64,000 bases of DNA from Chionoecetes opilio (Eukaryota; Arthropoda; Malacostraca; Decapoda; Majidae): contig JACEEZ010011828.1 in assembly GCA_016584305.1 (NCBI GenBank), positions 1 to 64,000 on the forward strand, read 5' to 3'. Below the pieces are notes generated by a model that saw only the letters and a list, made by a program, of their open reading frames with translations, was not told the DNA's origin and ran no database searches. The position numbers and the translations under genes were made by a program. This document shows, one piece after another, positions 21,616 through 31,639 of the stretch. Each line of letters starts with the position of its first letter. Position 1 is the first letter of the stretch.

Positions 21616-22724
21616 ATGTGTGCTGCCGCGAATATTGCTGCGGTGGAGGCCGTGGCAGGAGGCAGCAGCACCACCAGTGGCCGGGAGCAGCAGCAGCAGT
21701 GTGCCTCAGCTGTGGGGAGGCACAGGAGGGATGGCAAGAATCACCTGGAGGCAGGCAGCTCAGGCCAAGAAGGAGAGAGGCAGTTTTGTTGCTCACAATG
21801 TAGTAAATCATTCAGAATTAAGAGTCTGCTTGAGAGACATTTCTTGACCCACAGTGGCGTCAAAGATTATGAATGTTTGGAGTGTGGGAAAAAATTTAGT
21901 TGTAAGTCTAATCTCACCAAACACACCCTGACACACAGTGGTGATAAAAATCATGAATGTCTGGAGTGTGGGAAAAGATTTAGTTATAAGTCTGCCCTCA
22001 CCCACCACGCCTTGAGACACTCTGATATGAAGGAGTTCAAATGTGATGTTTGTGGCAAGTGTTTCAAGACAAAGAGTAATATTGCCCAGCACGTGAAGAT
22101 TCACATGAAGCACTTGTACAACCTGAGTACACACAGTGGTGCTAAAAATCATGAATGTGTAGAGTGTGGGAAAAAATTTACTCAGAAGTCTGCCCTCACC
22201 AGACACACCGTGATACACAGTGGTGTTAAAAATTATCAATGTCTGGAGTGTGGGAAAAAATTTACTCAGAAGTCTGCCCTCACCATACACACCCTGACAC
22301 ACAGTGGTGTTAAAAATCAGAAGTGTAGAGTGCGGAAAAAGATTTAGTGATAAGTCTAACCTCACCAACACATCCTGAAACACCACTGGTGTTAAGAAAT
22401 ATCAATGTCTGGAGTGTGGGAAAAGATTTACTCTAAAGTCTGCCCTCACACACACACCTGACACACAGTGGTGTTAAAAATCATCAATGTCTGGAGTGTG
22501 GGAAAAGATTTACTCGGCAGTCTACCCTCACCACACACACCCTGACACACAGTGGTGTTAAGAAATATCAATGTCTGGAGTGTGGGAAAAGATTTACTAA
22601 GAACTTTAACCTCACCACACACACCTTGAGACACAGTGGTTTGAGGGAGTTCAAATGTGATGTTTGTAAGAAGTGTTTCAAGACGAAGGGTGATATTGCC
22701 AGCCACATGAAGATCTACTTTTGA
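21616..22724 (+). CDS. C2H2 zinc-finger protein, 11-finger array, frameshifted near 22,325
   Basis: Best-preserved ZNF gene of the window, a probable nuclear DNA-binding protein; target unknown. The ATG at 21,616 has a near-ideal GCCGCC context; an upstream in-frame ATG at 21,550 lies in the satellite-derived border and is less likely. A low-complexity Ala/Gly/Ser/Gln leader of about 60 residues is followed by FCCSQCSKSF (finger 1), [20 protein letters not shown] and FKCDVCGKCF (finger 4), a linker MKHLYNLSTHSGAK, then further fingers with QKSALT helices. The frame stays open to 22,347. From about 22,325 single-base losses (also about 22,365 and 22,446) displace the frame, but four more fingers and a second FKCDVC-type last finger follow to a TGA at 22,722-22,724. 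The final zinc histidine reads Tyr (KIYF rather than KIHF). The terminal-type finger in mid-array suggests fusion of two arrays. The likely 5' exon is not visible. Confidence 0.75.
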
Positions 22725-22732
22725 GGTGGTGT

Positions 22733-24370
22733 GTTGTGTGGACAAGTGTGGTTGTAGGCGTGTGGCAATGGGTGGTGAACAGAGTGTTACATGTGTGGTG
22801 GTAGGCGTGTGGCAATGGGTGATGAACAGTGTTACATGTGTGGTGGCAGGAGTGGCAATGGGTGGTGGACAGTGTTACATGTGTGGTGCAGGAGTGTGGC
22901 AATGGGTGGTGGCAGGATGTGTGGGAATGGGTGGTGGACAGTGTTACATGTGTGGTGGCAGGAGTGTGGCAATGGGTGGTGGACAGCGTTAAATGTGTGG
23001 TTGTAGGAGTAGCAATGGGTGGTGGACAGTGTTACATGTGTGGTGGCAGGAGGGTGGTGTTGGTGGTGGACAGAGTGTTACATGTGTGGTGGTAGGAGTG
23101 TGGCAATGGGTGGTGGTAGTGGTGGACAGAGTGTTACATGTGTGGTGGTAGGTGTGTGGCAATGGGTGGTGTTGGTGGTGGACAGAGTGTTACATGTGTG
23201 GTGGTAGGAGTGTGGCAATGGGTGGTGGACAGAGTGTTACATGTGTGGTGGTAGGCGTGTGGCAATGGGTGGTGGACAGAGTGTTACATGTGTGGTGGTA
23301 GGCGTGTGGCAATGGGTGGTGGACAGGACAGTGTTACATGTGTGGTGGCAGGAGTGTGGCAATGGGTGGTGGACAGAGTGTTACATGTGTGGTTGTAGGA
23401 GTGTAGCAATGGGTGGCGGACAGTGTTACATGTGTGGTGGTAGGAGTGTAGCAATGGGTGGTGGACAGTGTTACATGTGTGGTGGTGGGAGTGTGGCAAT
23501 GGGTGGTGGACAGTGTTACATGTGTGGTGGGAGGAGTGTGGCAATGGGTGGTGGACAGTGTACATGTGTGGTTGTAGGAGTGTAGCAATGGGTGGTGGAC
23601 AGTGTTACATTTGTGGTGGCAGGAGTGTGGCAATGGGTGTGGTGGTGGTAGGAGTGTGGCAATGGGTGGTGGTGGTGGTGGACAGAGTGTTACATGTGTG
23701 GTGGTAGGAGTGTGGCAATGGGTGGTGGTGGTGGACAGAGTGCTACATGTGTGGTGGCAGGAGTGTGCAATGGGTGTGGACAGTGTTATATGTGTGGTGG
23801 CAGGAGTGTGGCAATGGGTGGTGGTGGTGGGGACAGAGTGTTACATGTGTGGGGTAGGAGTGTGGCAATGGGTGGTGGTGGACAGTGTTACATGTGGGGT
23901 GGTAGGAGTGTGGCAATGGGTGGTGGTGGTGGTGGTGGACAGAGTGTTACATGTGCGGTGGTAGGAGTGTGGACAATGGGTGGTGGTGGTGGTGGACAGA
24001 GTGTTACATCTGTGGTGGCAGGAGTGTGACAATGGGTGGTGGTGGTGGTGGTGGACAGAGTGTTACATGTGCGGTGGTAGGAGTGTGGCAATGGGTGGTG
24101 GTGGTGGTGGTGGACAGAGTGTTACATGTGCGGTGGTAGGAGTGTGACAATGGGTGGTGGTGGTGGTGGACAGAGTGTTACATCTGTGGTGGTAGGAGTG
24201 TGACAATGGGTGGTGGTGGTGGTGGACAGAGTGTTACATGTGTGGTGGTAGGAGTGTGGCAATGGGTGGTGGTGGTGGTGGACAGAGTGTTTCATGTGTG
24301 GTGGCAGGAGTGTGGCAATGGGTGGTGGTGGTGGTGGTGGACAGTGTTACATGTGTGGTGGCAGACGTGG
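22733..24370 (+). repeat. ~45-bp minisatellite grown from ZNF 3' flank
   Basis: About 35 units of GGAGTGTGGCAATGGGTGG, then a variable (GGT)n block, then ACAGAGTGTTACATGTGTGG. It begins within about 10 bp of the ZNF stop, and the first unit continues the flank conserved after other ZNF genes (TGTGGACAAGTGTGGTTGTA). GGT blocks lengthen towards 24.3 kb. Open frames on both strands are low-complexity. Confidence 0.95.
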
Positions 24371-24676
24371 CCTCTCATAGGTGTGGGGTAGTGTTCATAT
24401 GTCAGTGTTATAGTGTTGTGCCTTTCCTAAGCAGTTTAAGAAGAGTGTGATGGTGATGACATGCATGGTGGTGGTGTGGTGGTGGTGGTGGTGAAGAAGT
24501 ATTGGCAGCTGGCTTGGACCTGGGGCATAGGATTTTTTTTTTTATATTATTATTATTTTTTTTCTTTTCTTTTCTTATACAGAACAAAGGACTGGCCAAT
24601 TTTTTTTTTTTTTTTAACATAACTATACATGTGTCTGTATGGAATAGAGGAATAGCAGGAACATGTGTCATGTACC

Positions 24677-24928
24677 TGCATAGTCCGTCGGCGCCAACTT
24701 GGGCTATATGGGCATGTGGCACGCTACCCTGAAACCGATCCTTCCCATCGGGTTGTATCTGTAAGAGACAATCCGGCGTGGAGGAGGCCAAGGGGGCGCC
24801 CACAAGGCTCGTGGCTGGGGCAAGTTGATGTTCTTGCGAGAGTTGCTTGGTATGGGAACCTCGCGCGTGGTGACCCCCGGAGTGGCGACGCGCCCCCCGG
24901 CGTATGCCCCCAATGATTGATTGATACA
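24677..24928 (+). mobile_element. LINE 3' end (RRRQLGLYGHVARYP type)
   Basis: Encodes VRRRQLGLYGHVARYPETD...RDNPAWRRPRGRPQGSWLGQVD, a C-terminal signature of endonuclease/reverse-transcriptase LINE proteins, frameshifted near the end (after LARGDP). It ends in an (ATTG)n tail, ATGATTGATTGATACA. A sister copy lies at 27,036-27,515. The same TTGA-type tail ends the different LINE at 37,771-38,085. Confidence 0.75.
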
Positions 24929-25025
24929 TGTGTGTCTGTTCAGGTTGTTTATACTTAATTCATTAGTGTTGTTTACCGTGCACACCACCACCTTAAACAG
25001 GTCATGTCTATATAATACAAGAATA

Positions 25026-25236
25026 TTAACCCCTTGAGGCCCAGAACGTCATTTCCATTATAACTTGGGTGCCATTAGACGATTTTTAGTGACTATAAGC
25101 AATGTTTTATAGCTATGACCTGTTTAGTATCCATTTCCACTAACTAATTTGCTATATTCAGTGACTCTGTAATTTTATGGCTTGACAACATATGATTTTC
25201 TATAGCAAAGGAAAGATCTGGGTGTGAAGGGGTTAA
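25026..25236 (+). mobile_element. TTAA-flanked MITE (piggyBac-like), full copy
   Basis: Flanked by TTAA on both sides, with ~16-bp terminal inverted repeats: CCCCTTGAGGCCCAGA at the left and the inverse CTGGGTGTGAAGGGG at the right. About 203 bp between TTAAs, non-coding. TTAA target sites and CCC-starting ends are piggyBac hallmarks. Confidence 0.75.
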
Positions 25237-25330
25237 ACAGGTCATATCTATATAATATTGCTTATGTTCATTAAAATCGTTGAATGGTTATATTACAATG
25301 AAAATTACGTTATGGGCCTCAAGGGGTTAA
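25237..25330 (-). mobile_element. TTAA MITE, left half in inverse orientation
   Basis: Directly follows the full copy. The segment ends CGTTATGGGCCTCAAGGGGT before TTAA at 25,327-25,330. Full copy plus this half make a composite with matching outer ends. Confidence 0.7.
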
Positions 25331-25363
25331 GAGTACCATCATGTTATAAGTAGTAGTATTAAT

Positions 25364-25786
25364 AATGTTTATTCCTAGACCAACATTTCCCCACCACTAC
25401 TTACATGACTTCACTGAGATATTTCTACTTTCATGTTATTTATGGATCAATATTTTGTTGCCATGACAGTTTGTGTGGCATGAAGGAGTGATGGCGGTGA
25501 AGAAATGGTGGTCTTAGGGCCGGTTCCACCAGTCCGCTTGTACGGCCGCCACTGCCGTTCACCGCCCAACAGTGACGTCACCATCATCACCGCTGGAGTG
25601 GCTGTAGTGGTGACCGGCCTTTAGTGGCCAAAATGCAACACTGGCCTGTACAAGATGACCTCTGAAGACCTCTAAGGTGCTACAGGGTCATTCACAGCCA
25701 GGCGACAGGTGAGAGGAGAACTGTATGTTTTGTTCTAGTGTATGTACAGTTGTTATAGTAATGCTAATAGCGTAATAGATGATCAG
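25364..25786. repeat. Left arm of a large inverted repeat (partner 27,744-28,490)
   Basis: Reverse-complement match, with small differences, to the right arm. Landmarks: TGTTTATTCCTAGACCAACA, TTGTTGCCATGACAGTTTG, GTACGGCCGCCACTGCCGTT, AGTGACGTCACCATC and TCACAGCCAGGCGACAGG. The arm contains a CRE-like TGACGTCA. Confidence 0.85.
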
Positions 25787-25824
25787 TTTTCAAAGGGCTA
25801 GTCTAGATATGAACTGATATTTTT

Positions 25825-26035
25825 TTAACCCCTTCACGCCCAGATCTTTCCTTGGCTATATAAAGTGGTCATATCAAGTTAGCCATAAAATAACTAAGTC
25901 ACTGAAAATACCAAATGAGTTAGTGGACAAGGATACTAAACAGGTCATAGCTATAAAACTGCTTATAGTCACTAAAAATTGTATAATGGTACCCAAATTA
26001 CAATGGAAATTACGTTCTGGGCCTCAAGGGGTTAA
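25825..26035 (-). mobile_element. TTAA-flanked MITE, full copy
   Basis: Same family as 25,026-25,236, inverted; TTAA at 25,825-25,828 and 26,032-26,035; ends CCCCTTCACGCCCAGA and TCTGGGCCTCAAGGGG. Confidence 0.75.
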
Positions 26036-26161
26036 ATACATTCATTAAAAAAAACTTATGAACGTCAATATTTTATTAGCTAGTACCTATATTTAGAAGT
26101 AAAAAACCATGAGTTATCTTCTCGAGTGGTGATTCATAATTGCTTTAAAAAGTCTAGAGTG

Positions 26162-26521
26162 TATTTTATTTATTATGGTCAAAATGCAGTAAGGAAGCCA
26201 CGCCCCCTGCCTGCCCTTCTATTCTACGGGGCAGCTGATTGGTGCATTCCTCGTATCATCACTACCAATCACAATATCTTCACTACTTAACAGCGGCGTG
26301 ACCACTGGACAGAGCAATCTTCACTACAGAGGGTGACAAAATCAAAAATCCCTCTGTAGTGAAGATTGCTCTGTCCAGTGGTCACGCCTCTGTTAAGTAG
26401 TGAAGATATTGTGATTGGTAGTGATGATACGAGGAATGCACCAATCAGCTGCCCCGTAGCATAGAAGGGGAGGCAGGGGGCGTGGCTTCCTTACTGCATT
26501 TTGACCATAATAAATAAAATA
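26162..26521. repeat. Near-perfect hairpin, 172-bp arms, 16-bp loop
   Basis: Left arm 26,162-26,333 and right arm 26,350-26,521 are reverse complements with only a few mismatches; loop TGACAAAATCAAAAAT. Arms contain a CCAAT-type block (CACTACCAATCACAATATC) and a GC-rich block (CCACGCCCCCTGCC). Nothing coding. Could be a fold-back MITE or yield a long RNA hairpin if transcribed. Confidence 0.9.
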
Positions 26522-26629
26522 GACTATAGTATCCAATGTGTGAGGTTGTTAAGACAAAAATAATGGTATCAAAATCAAACTTTAGATAAAAAAAAGTTTA
26601 CAGAAAGACAAGAACAGATCAGTTACATA

Positions 26630-26735
26630 TAACAATACATATATATATATTATAGTAATTCAATATATTATTATAATCATATATTTATATTTTTATATAT
26701 TTTATATATATATATCATATATTATATATATATAT
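26630..26735. repeat. AT-rich microsatellite (TATA)n
   Basis: Almost pure A/T with TATATATATAT runs. Confidence 0.9.
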
Positions 26736-27035
26736 TTTTAGTTAATATAAAAAGTAGCAAAAAAAAAACCCCAAAAAATCTGTATTAAGTCAAAAATGCC
26801 TCCAAGCCTCTCCGGAGACAGACTGATTGGATGATTAAAGACAAAGTAATGTGTTTGGGCAAGTTTATTTAGACGTAAAACACATAATGTACATTGATAC
26901 AGGCATACACTGTCACGGGGTATGCTGGCGAGAGAGAGAGAAGAGAGAGAGAGAGACCTTTGGTAATAATTGTCTTCGCAGAATCGCTGGGATGATTCCG
27001 TGTCAAACTGCACCGTGAGACTGAATCGAGGCCTA

Positions 27036-27515
27036 TTACCTGCAAAGACCGTCAGCGCTAACTTGGGCTATATGGGCATGTGGCTCGCTGCCCTGAAACC
27101 GATCCTTCCCATCGGGTTGTATCTGTAAGAGACAATCCGGCGTGGAGGAGGCCAAGGGGGTGCCCACAAGGCTCGTGGCTGGGGCAAGTTGATCTTCTTG
27201 TTGAGAGTTGCTTGATATGGGAAGGCAGCCTGCATGGGGACTGCTTGGTATGGAAAGGCAGCCTGCATGGGGACTGCTTGGTGTGGGAAAGGAGCCTGCA
27301 TGGGGACTGCTTGGTGTGGGAAAGGAGCCTGCATGGGGACTGCTTGGTGTGGGAAAGGAGCCTGCATGGGGACTGCTTGGTGTGGGAAAGGAGCCTGCAT
27401 GGGGACTGCTTGGTGTGGGAAAGGAGCCTGCATGGGGACTGGCGCGTGGTGACACCCGGGAGTGGCGTCGTAGGGTGGGTGAGGCAACGCGCCCCCAAAT
27501 GATGGATTGATTGAT
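27036..27515 (+). mobile_element. LINE 3' end with internal 33-bp expansion
   Basis: Same LINE as 24,677-24,928 (VARCPETDPSHRVVSVRDNPA...), ending GATGGATTGATTGATA. At 27,208-27,441 a 33-bp unit (11 residues, GDCLVWERSLH in one frame, LLGVGKEPAWG in the frame that reconnects to the LINE end) is repeated about seven times; the 24.7-kb copy has none. One extra base just before the array shifts the frame. Confidence 0.75.
27208..27441 (+). repeat. 33-bp tandem repeat inside LINE
   Basis: Seven units of GGACTGCTTGGTGTGGGAAA followed by GGAGCCTGCATGG, period exactly 33 bp; the first two units differ at a few bases (ATATGGGAAGGCAG, GTATGGAAAGGCAG). Confidence 0.95.
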
Positions 27516-27743
27516 ACTGTAAGGACACACTGTTGTCATTCTAGATATACTGTTAACACGGCAATAATACGTCTAATACAAATACACAGGCAAGCGAGTT
27601 TAAGTTCTTTTCATGATTTCCTTTTGCCTAATCTCCGGACGGTCTTCTAAGTATTTATGACTTACACAATACTAATTTAATGAAAATATCGAAGTTAAAT
27701 ATCTTGACTAGCTCTCTAAGAGAGCTAATCACCTATTAATCTA

Positions 27744-28490
27744 GTATAGCATTACTAGTAACAACTGTCTGTACACTAGAATGAGCAGCATAATTACAGT
27801 TTTGGAAGTTGTTACTGCAAAAAATACAGTTCTCCTCCTCCTCTCACCTGTCGCCTGGCTGTGAATGACCCTGCAACAGCTTAGAGGTCATCAGAGGTCA
27901 TCTTGTACAGACCAGTGTTGCATTTTGACCCCTAAAGGCCGGTCACCACTACAGCCACTCCAGCGGTGATGATGGTGACGTCACCACTCCAGCGGTGGTG
28001 ATGGTGACGTCACTGTTGGGCGGTGAACGGCAGCGGCGGCCGTACAAGCGGACGGGTGGGAACCGGCCCTAAGACACCACCATTTCTTCACCGCCATCAC
28101 TCCTTCATGCCACACAAACTGTCATGGCAACAAAATATTGATCCATAAATAACATGAAATATCTCAGTGCTAATATAAATAGCCAAGTAGAAATATCTCA
28201 GTGCTAATATAAATAGCCAAGTAGAAATATCTCAGTGCTAATATAAATAGCCAAGTAGAAATATCTCAGTGCTAATATAAATAGCCAAGTAGAAATATCT
28301 CAGTGCTAATATAAATAGCCAAGTAGAAATATCTCAGTGCTAATATAAATAGCCAAGTAGAAATATCTCAGTGCTAATATAAATAGCCAAGTAGAAATAT
28401 CTCAGTGCTAATATAAATATCCAAGTAGAAATATCTCAGTGAAGTCATGCAAGTAGTGGCGGGGAAATGTTGGTCTAGGAATAAACATTA
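27744..28490. repeat. Right arm of the large inverted repeat
   Basis: Inverse of 25,364-25,786 but longer: it carries an extra ~45 bp near 27,790-27,825, a duplication of GCGGTGATGATGGTGACGTC (two TGACGTCA sites at about 27,975-28,015), and the 34-bp array at 28,157-28,441 where the left arm has a single copy of the border. Confidence 0.85.
28157..28441 (+). repeat. 34-bp tandem repeat
   Basis: Eight near-identical units AAATATCTCAGTGCTAATAT followed by AAATAGCCAAGTAG, period 34 bp, plus a partial ninth. Confidence 0.95.
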
Positions 28491-28985
28491 AATAGATCTA
28501 AAGGACTTTTTTTCCATCAATCTTTCTTTAAACTGCTCATAAAACTGTAGTGGGAAAAACATAATATTGATAAATGAACAAAATTCCATGCTATCTTAAG
28601 GTCTCATGCTTTAAATGATGCCTGTGTTTACCTGATAATAGGGTTAACGATGATAAAATACAACTGAAATTTAGAACTAGTATTCCCTTCTGGGATCAAA
28701 TATCAGTCGGTAAGCAGCATTTTTCACCTCATTAACAAAACTCAAGTCTAGTTATTCACTTATAAAACTAGCCATTCACTTATATACACTTAAATAACTT
28801 ATAAATCTAACCCTACACTATAATATACACTAGTTGGACAAGCCAGTCCTCGTGCCGCATGCCAGCAGCACGAACACTTTTCTCTTAAGCTTCTCTCTGA
28901 CGGGCTCAAGCTAGCCCGTGGACCTCCCTTGCTGGAGGCCCGATAGAATACACTAGTTGTCTGTAGTACAATGGTGGTGTGTGTT
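28491..28985. other. Unique A/T-rich sequence, no gene
   Basis: No repeat or coding signal I can support; a minus-strand open frame reaching into 28,799-29,161 looks composition-driven. Confidence 0.4.
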
Positions 28986-28989
28986 GGGG

Positions 28990-29185
28990 GGGGTAAGGAT
29001 GTAATTATGTGACCTGGCATTTGACCTTGACTGACCTGTGTGTGTGTGATGAGTCCACCACCACCATCGGTCCTGCCTGGCTGTGGTGGTGGTGGCGGGA
29101 ACTGTGTGGGGTGAGGCCTGGATCTTGAGTCTTCTGTCCATTCTTCACAGGATGTCAACACTGAAAGATAAGTAAACTTGTTAAA
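28990..29185 (-). repeat. Array-flanking repeat, exon-like on minus strand
   Basis: Shared with 31,140-31,380: GTAAGGATGTAATTATGT, then TGACCTTGACTGACCTGTG, then ACAGGATG..AACACTGAAAG. On the minus strand both have CTTTCAG|TGTT at one end and CACAG|GTCAGT at the other, like splice sites around a 125-nt segment (29,036-29,160) encoding SCEEWT. The partner is 157 nt. It may be a duplicated exon or just a dispersed repeat. Confidence 0.45.
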
Positions 29186-29636
29186 AGTTAAGTAAATACG
29201 TAGACAATATGAGAGAGACAGGGGGAGGAAAAGAGGGAAAGTGTGTGAGAGAGAGAGGACAAGAGAGATACAGAAAGTGTGAGAGAGAGAGAGAGAGAGG
29301 ATATAGTAGTTTTATACAGTATATATATATTTTAGTTATTTACTCCTTGATTACTAATTTACTTTTATTTCTGTAGGTATCAATTTTTTTTAACTGATAA
29401 TTTATTGACTGATTATATTATTATTGACTGGTTGACTTTTTTGTACTCTTTTTATGATAGAATATAAATGTAGAATGTGTAGAATAAAAATTATATCCTG
29501 ATAAACTTTCACCTCATTATTTCTTTCCAAATTTTATACCAACTAACCAAAAATATAATGGCACGAAACTACTTTTTTTTCTGACAGACTGACTGGGTTG
29601 AATCAGCGGTTACTGGTAAGGTGGTAACTGTGGTGG

Positions 29637-31125
29637 CTGTGGTGTGTGGTGTGTGTGTGTGTGGTGGTGGTGGTGGTAACTGTGGTGGCTGTAGTGGTGG
29701 TGGTGGCTGTGGTGGGTAGTGGTGGTGTGTGTGGTGGTGGTGGTGGTGTGTGGTGGTGGTGGTGGCTATGGTGGTGGTGGTGGCTGTGGTGGTGGTGGTG
29801 GTGGTGTGTGGTGTGGTGGCTGTGGTGGTGTGTGGTGTGGTGGTGGTAGCTGTGGTGGTGGTGGTGGTGGCTGTGGTGGTGTGTGGTGTGGTAGCTGTGG
29901 TGGTGGTGGCTGTGGTGTGGTGGTGTGTGGTGGTGGCTGTGGTGGTGATGTGGTGGTGTGTGGTGTGGTGGCTGTGGTGTGGTGTGCTGTGGTGGTGTGT
30001 GGTGTGGTGGTGGTGTGGTGGCTGTGGTGGTTGTGGTGTGGTGGCTGTGGTGGTGGTGGCTGTGGTGGTGTGTGGTGTGGTGGCTGTGGGTGTGTGGTGT
30101 GGTGGCTGTGGTGGTGGTGGCTGTGGTGGTGGTGGCTGTGGTGGTGTGTGGTGTGGTGTGGTGTGGTGTGGTGTGTGGTGGTGGTGGCTGTGTGGTGGTG
30201 GTGGTGTGGTGGTGTGGTGGCTGTGGTGGTGTGTGGTGTGGTGGTGGTAGCTGTGGTGGCTGTGGTGGTGTGTGGTGTGGTAGCTGTGGTGGTGGTGCTG
30301 TGGTGGTGTGTGGTGTGTGGTGGTGGCTGTGGTGGTGTGTGGTGTGGTGACGTGGTGGTGTGTGGTGTGGTGGCTGTGGTGGTGTGTGGTGGTGGTGGCT
30401 GTGGTGTGTGGTGTGGTGGCTGTGGTGGTGTGTGGTGTGGTGGCTGTGGGTGGTGTGTGTTGGGGTTGGCTGTGGTGGTGGTGGTGGTGGTGTGTGGTGT
30501 GTGGCTGTGGGGTGTGTGGTGTGGTGGTGTAGTGTGGTGGTGGTGGTGGTGGCTTGTGGTGGTGTGTGGTGTGGTAGCTGTGTGGTGGTGGCTGTGGTGG
30601 TGTGTGGTGTGGTGGTGTGTGTGGTGTGGTGACTGTGGTGGTGTGTGGTGTGGTGCTGTGGTGGTGGTGGTGGTGGTGGCTGTGGTGGTGTGGTGGGTGT
30701 GGTGTGGTGGTGGTGGCGTGTGGTGTGTGGTGGCTGTGGTGGTGTGGTGGTGTGTGGTGTGGTGGTGTGTGTGTGGTGTGGTGGCTGTGGTGGTGGTGGT
30801 GTGGTGGCTTGTGGTGGTGTGTGGTTGGTGGCTGTGGTGGTGTGTGGTGTGGTGGCTGCGGTGGTGGTGTGGTGGGTGGTGGCTGTGGTGGTGTGTGGTG
30901 TGGTGGCTGTGGTGGTGTGGTGGTGGTGGCTGTGGTGGTGTGTGGTGTGGTGGTGTGTGGTGTGGTGGCTGTGGTGGTGTGTGGTTGGTGGTGTGTGGTG
31001 GTGTGGCTGTGGTAGTGTGTGGTGGTGGTGGCTGTGGTGGTGTGTGGTGTTGGTGTGGTGGCTGTGGTGGTGGTGGTTAGTGGCTGTGGTGGTGTGTGGT
31101 GGTGGTGGCTGTGGTGGTGTGTGGT
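29637..31125 (+). repeat. 1.5-kb GGT/GTGT array
   Basis: GGTGGCTGTGGTGGTGTGTG-type units of irregular length (about 20-30 bp). Stop-free on both strands, so long open frames (Val/Cys/Gly on plus, His/Pro/Thr on minus) appear; these are not genes. Confidence 0.95.
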
Positions 31126-31139
31126 GAGGACTGCATGTT

Positions 31140-31380
31140 GGATTGATGATAAGGGTAAGGATGTAATTATGTTAACTGGCATCTGAACTTGACTGACCTC
31201 TGTGTGTGTGTGTTGTGAGGTCCACCACCACAATCACCACCATCGGTCCTGCTGGCTGTGGTGAGGGTGTGTGTGGTGGTGTGGTGGCGGGAACTGTGTG
31301 TGGTGAGGACTGGCTGTTGAGTCTCGCGAGTCCATTCCTCACAGGATGGAAACACTGAAAGATAAATATACTTGTTAATT
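31140..31380 (-). repeat. Array-flanking repeat, second copy
   Basis: Partner of 28,990-29,185. The minus strand shows TTTCAG|TGTTTCCATCCTG, an open segment FPSCEEWTRETQQPV and a possible donor GAG|GTCAGT at 31,197. The two copies bracket the GGT array, so the array probably expanded inside or between copies of this unit. Confidence 0.45.
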
Positions 31381-31604
31381 TAACCCCTTGATGCCCAGAG
31401 CGTAATTTCCATTGTAATTTGTGTAGCCTACCATTAAACGATTTTTAGTGACTATAAGCAATGTTTTATAGCTATGACCTGTTTAGTATCCTTGTCCACT
31501 AACTAATGTGGTATATTCAGTGACTAAACTTTCTTTCGTAATTTTATGGCTAACAACAGATAATTTTGTATAGCAAAGGAAAGGTCTGGGCGTGAAGGGG
31601 TTAA
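31380..31604 (+). mobile_element. TTAA-flanked MITE, full copy
   Basis: TTAA at both ends; left end CCCCTTGATGCCCAGAG, right end CTGGGCGTGAAGGGG. Confidence 0.75.
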
Positions 31605-31639
31605 AGCAACAAGGGCCTAATGAAACCATTTTTTTGCTT

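Noticed and set aside
21808..22386. 192-codon minus-strand open frame
   Set aside because: Antisense shadow of the zinc-finger array; the codon-periodic finger repeats explain its openness.
24502..24732. 76-codon hydrophobic open frame that could look like a membrane peptide
   Set aside because: Made of T runs (Phe/Ile/Leu) next to the LINE tail; no conservation elsewhere in the window.
27036..27539. Open frames of 140-167 codons in several frames on both strands
   Set aside because: All are readings of the 33-bp array inside the LINE; only the plus-strand LINE frame has family support.
29569..31233. Open frames of 554 codons (minus) and 453 codons (plus) over the same DNA
   Set aside because: Both lie in a GGT/GTGT microsatellite that lacks stops on either strand; the peptides are only His/Pro/Thr or Val/Cys/Gly/Trp.
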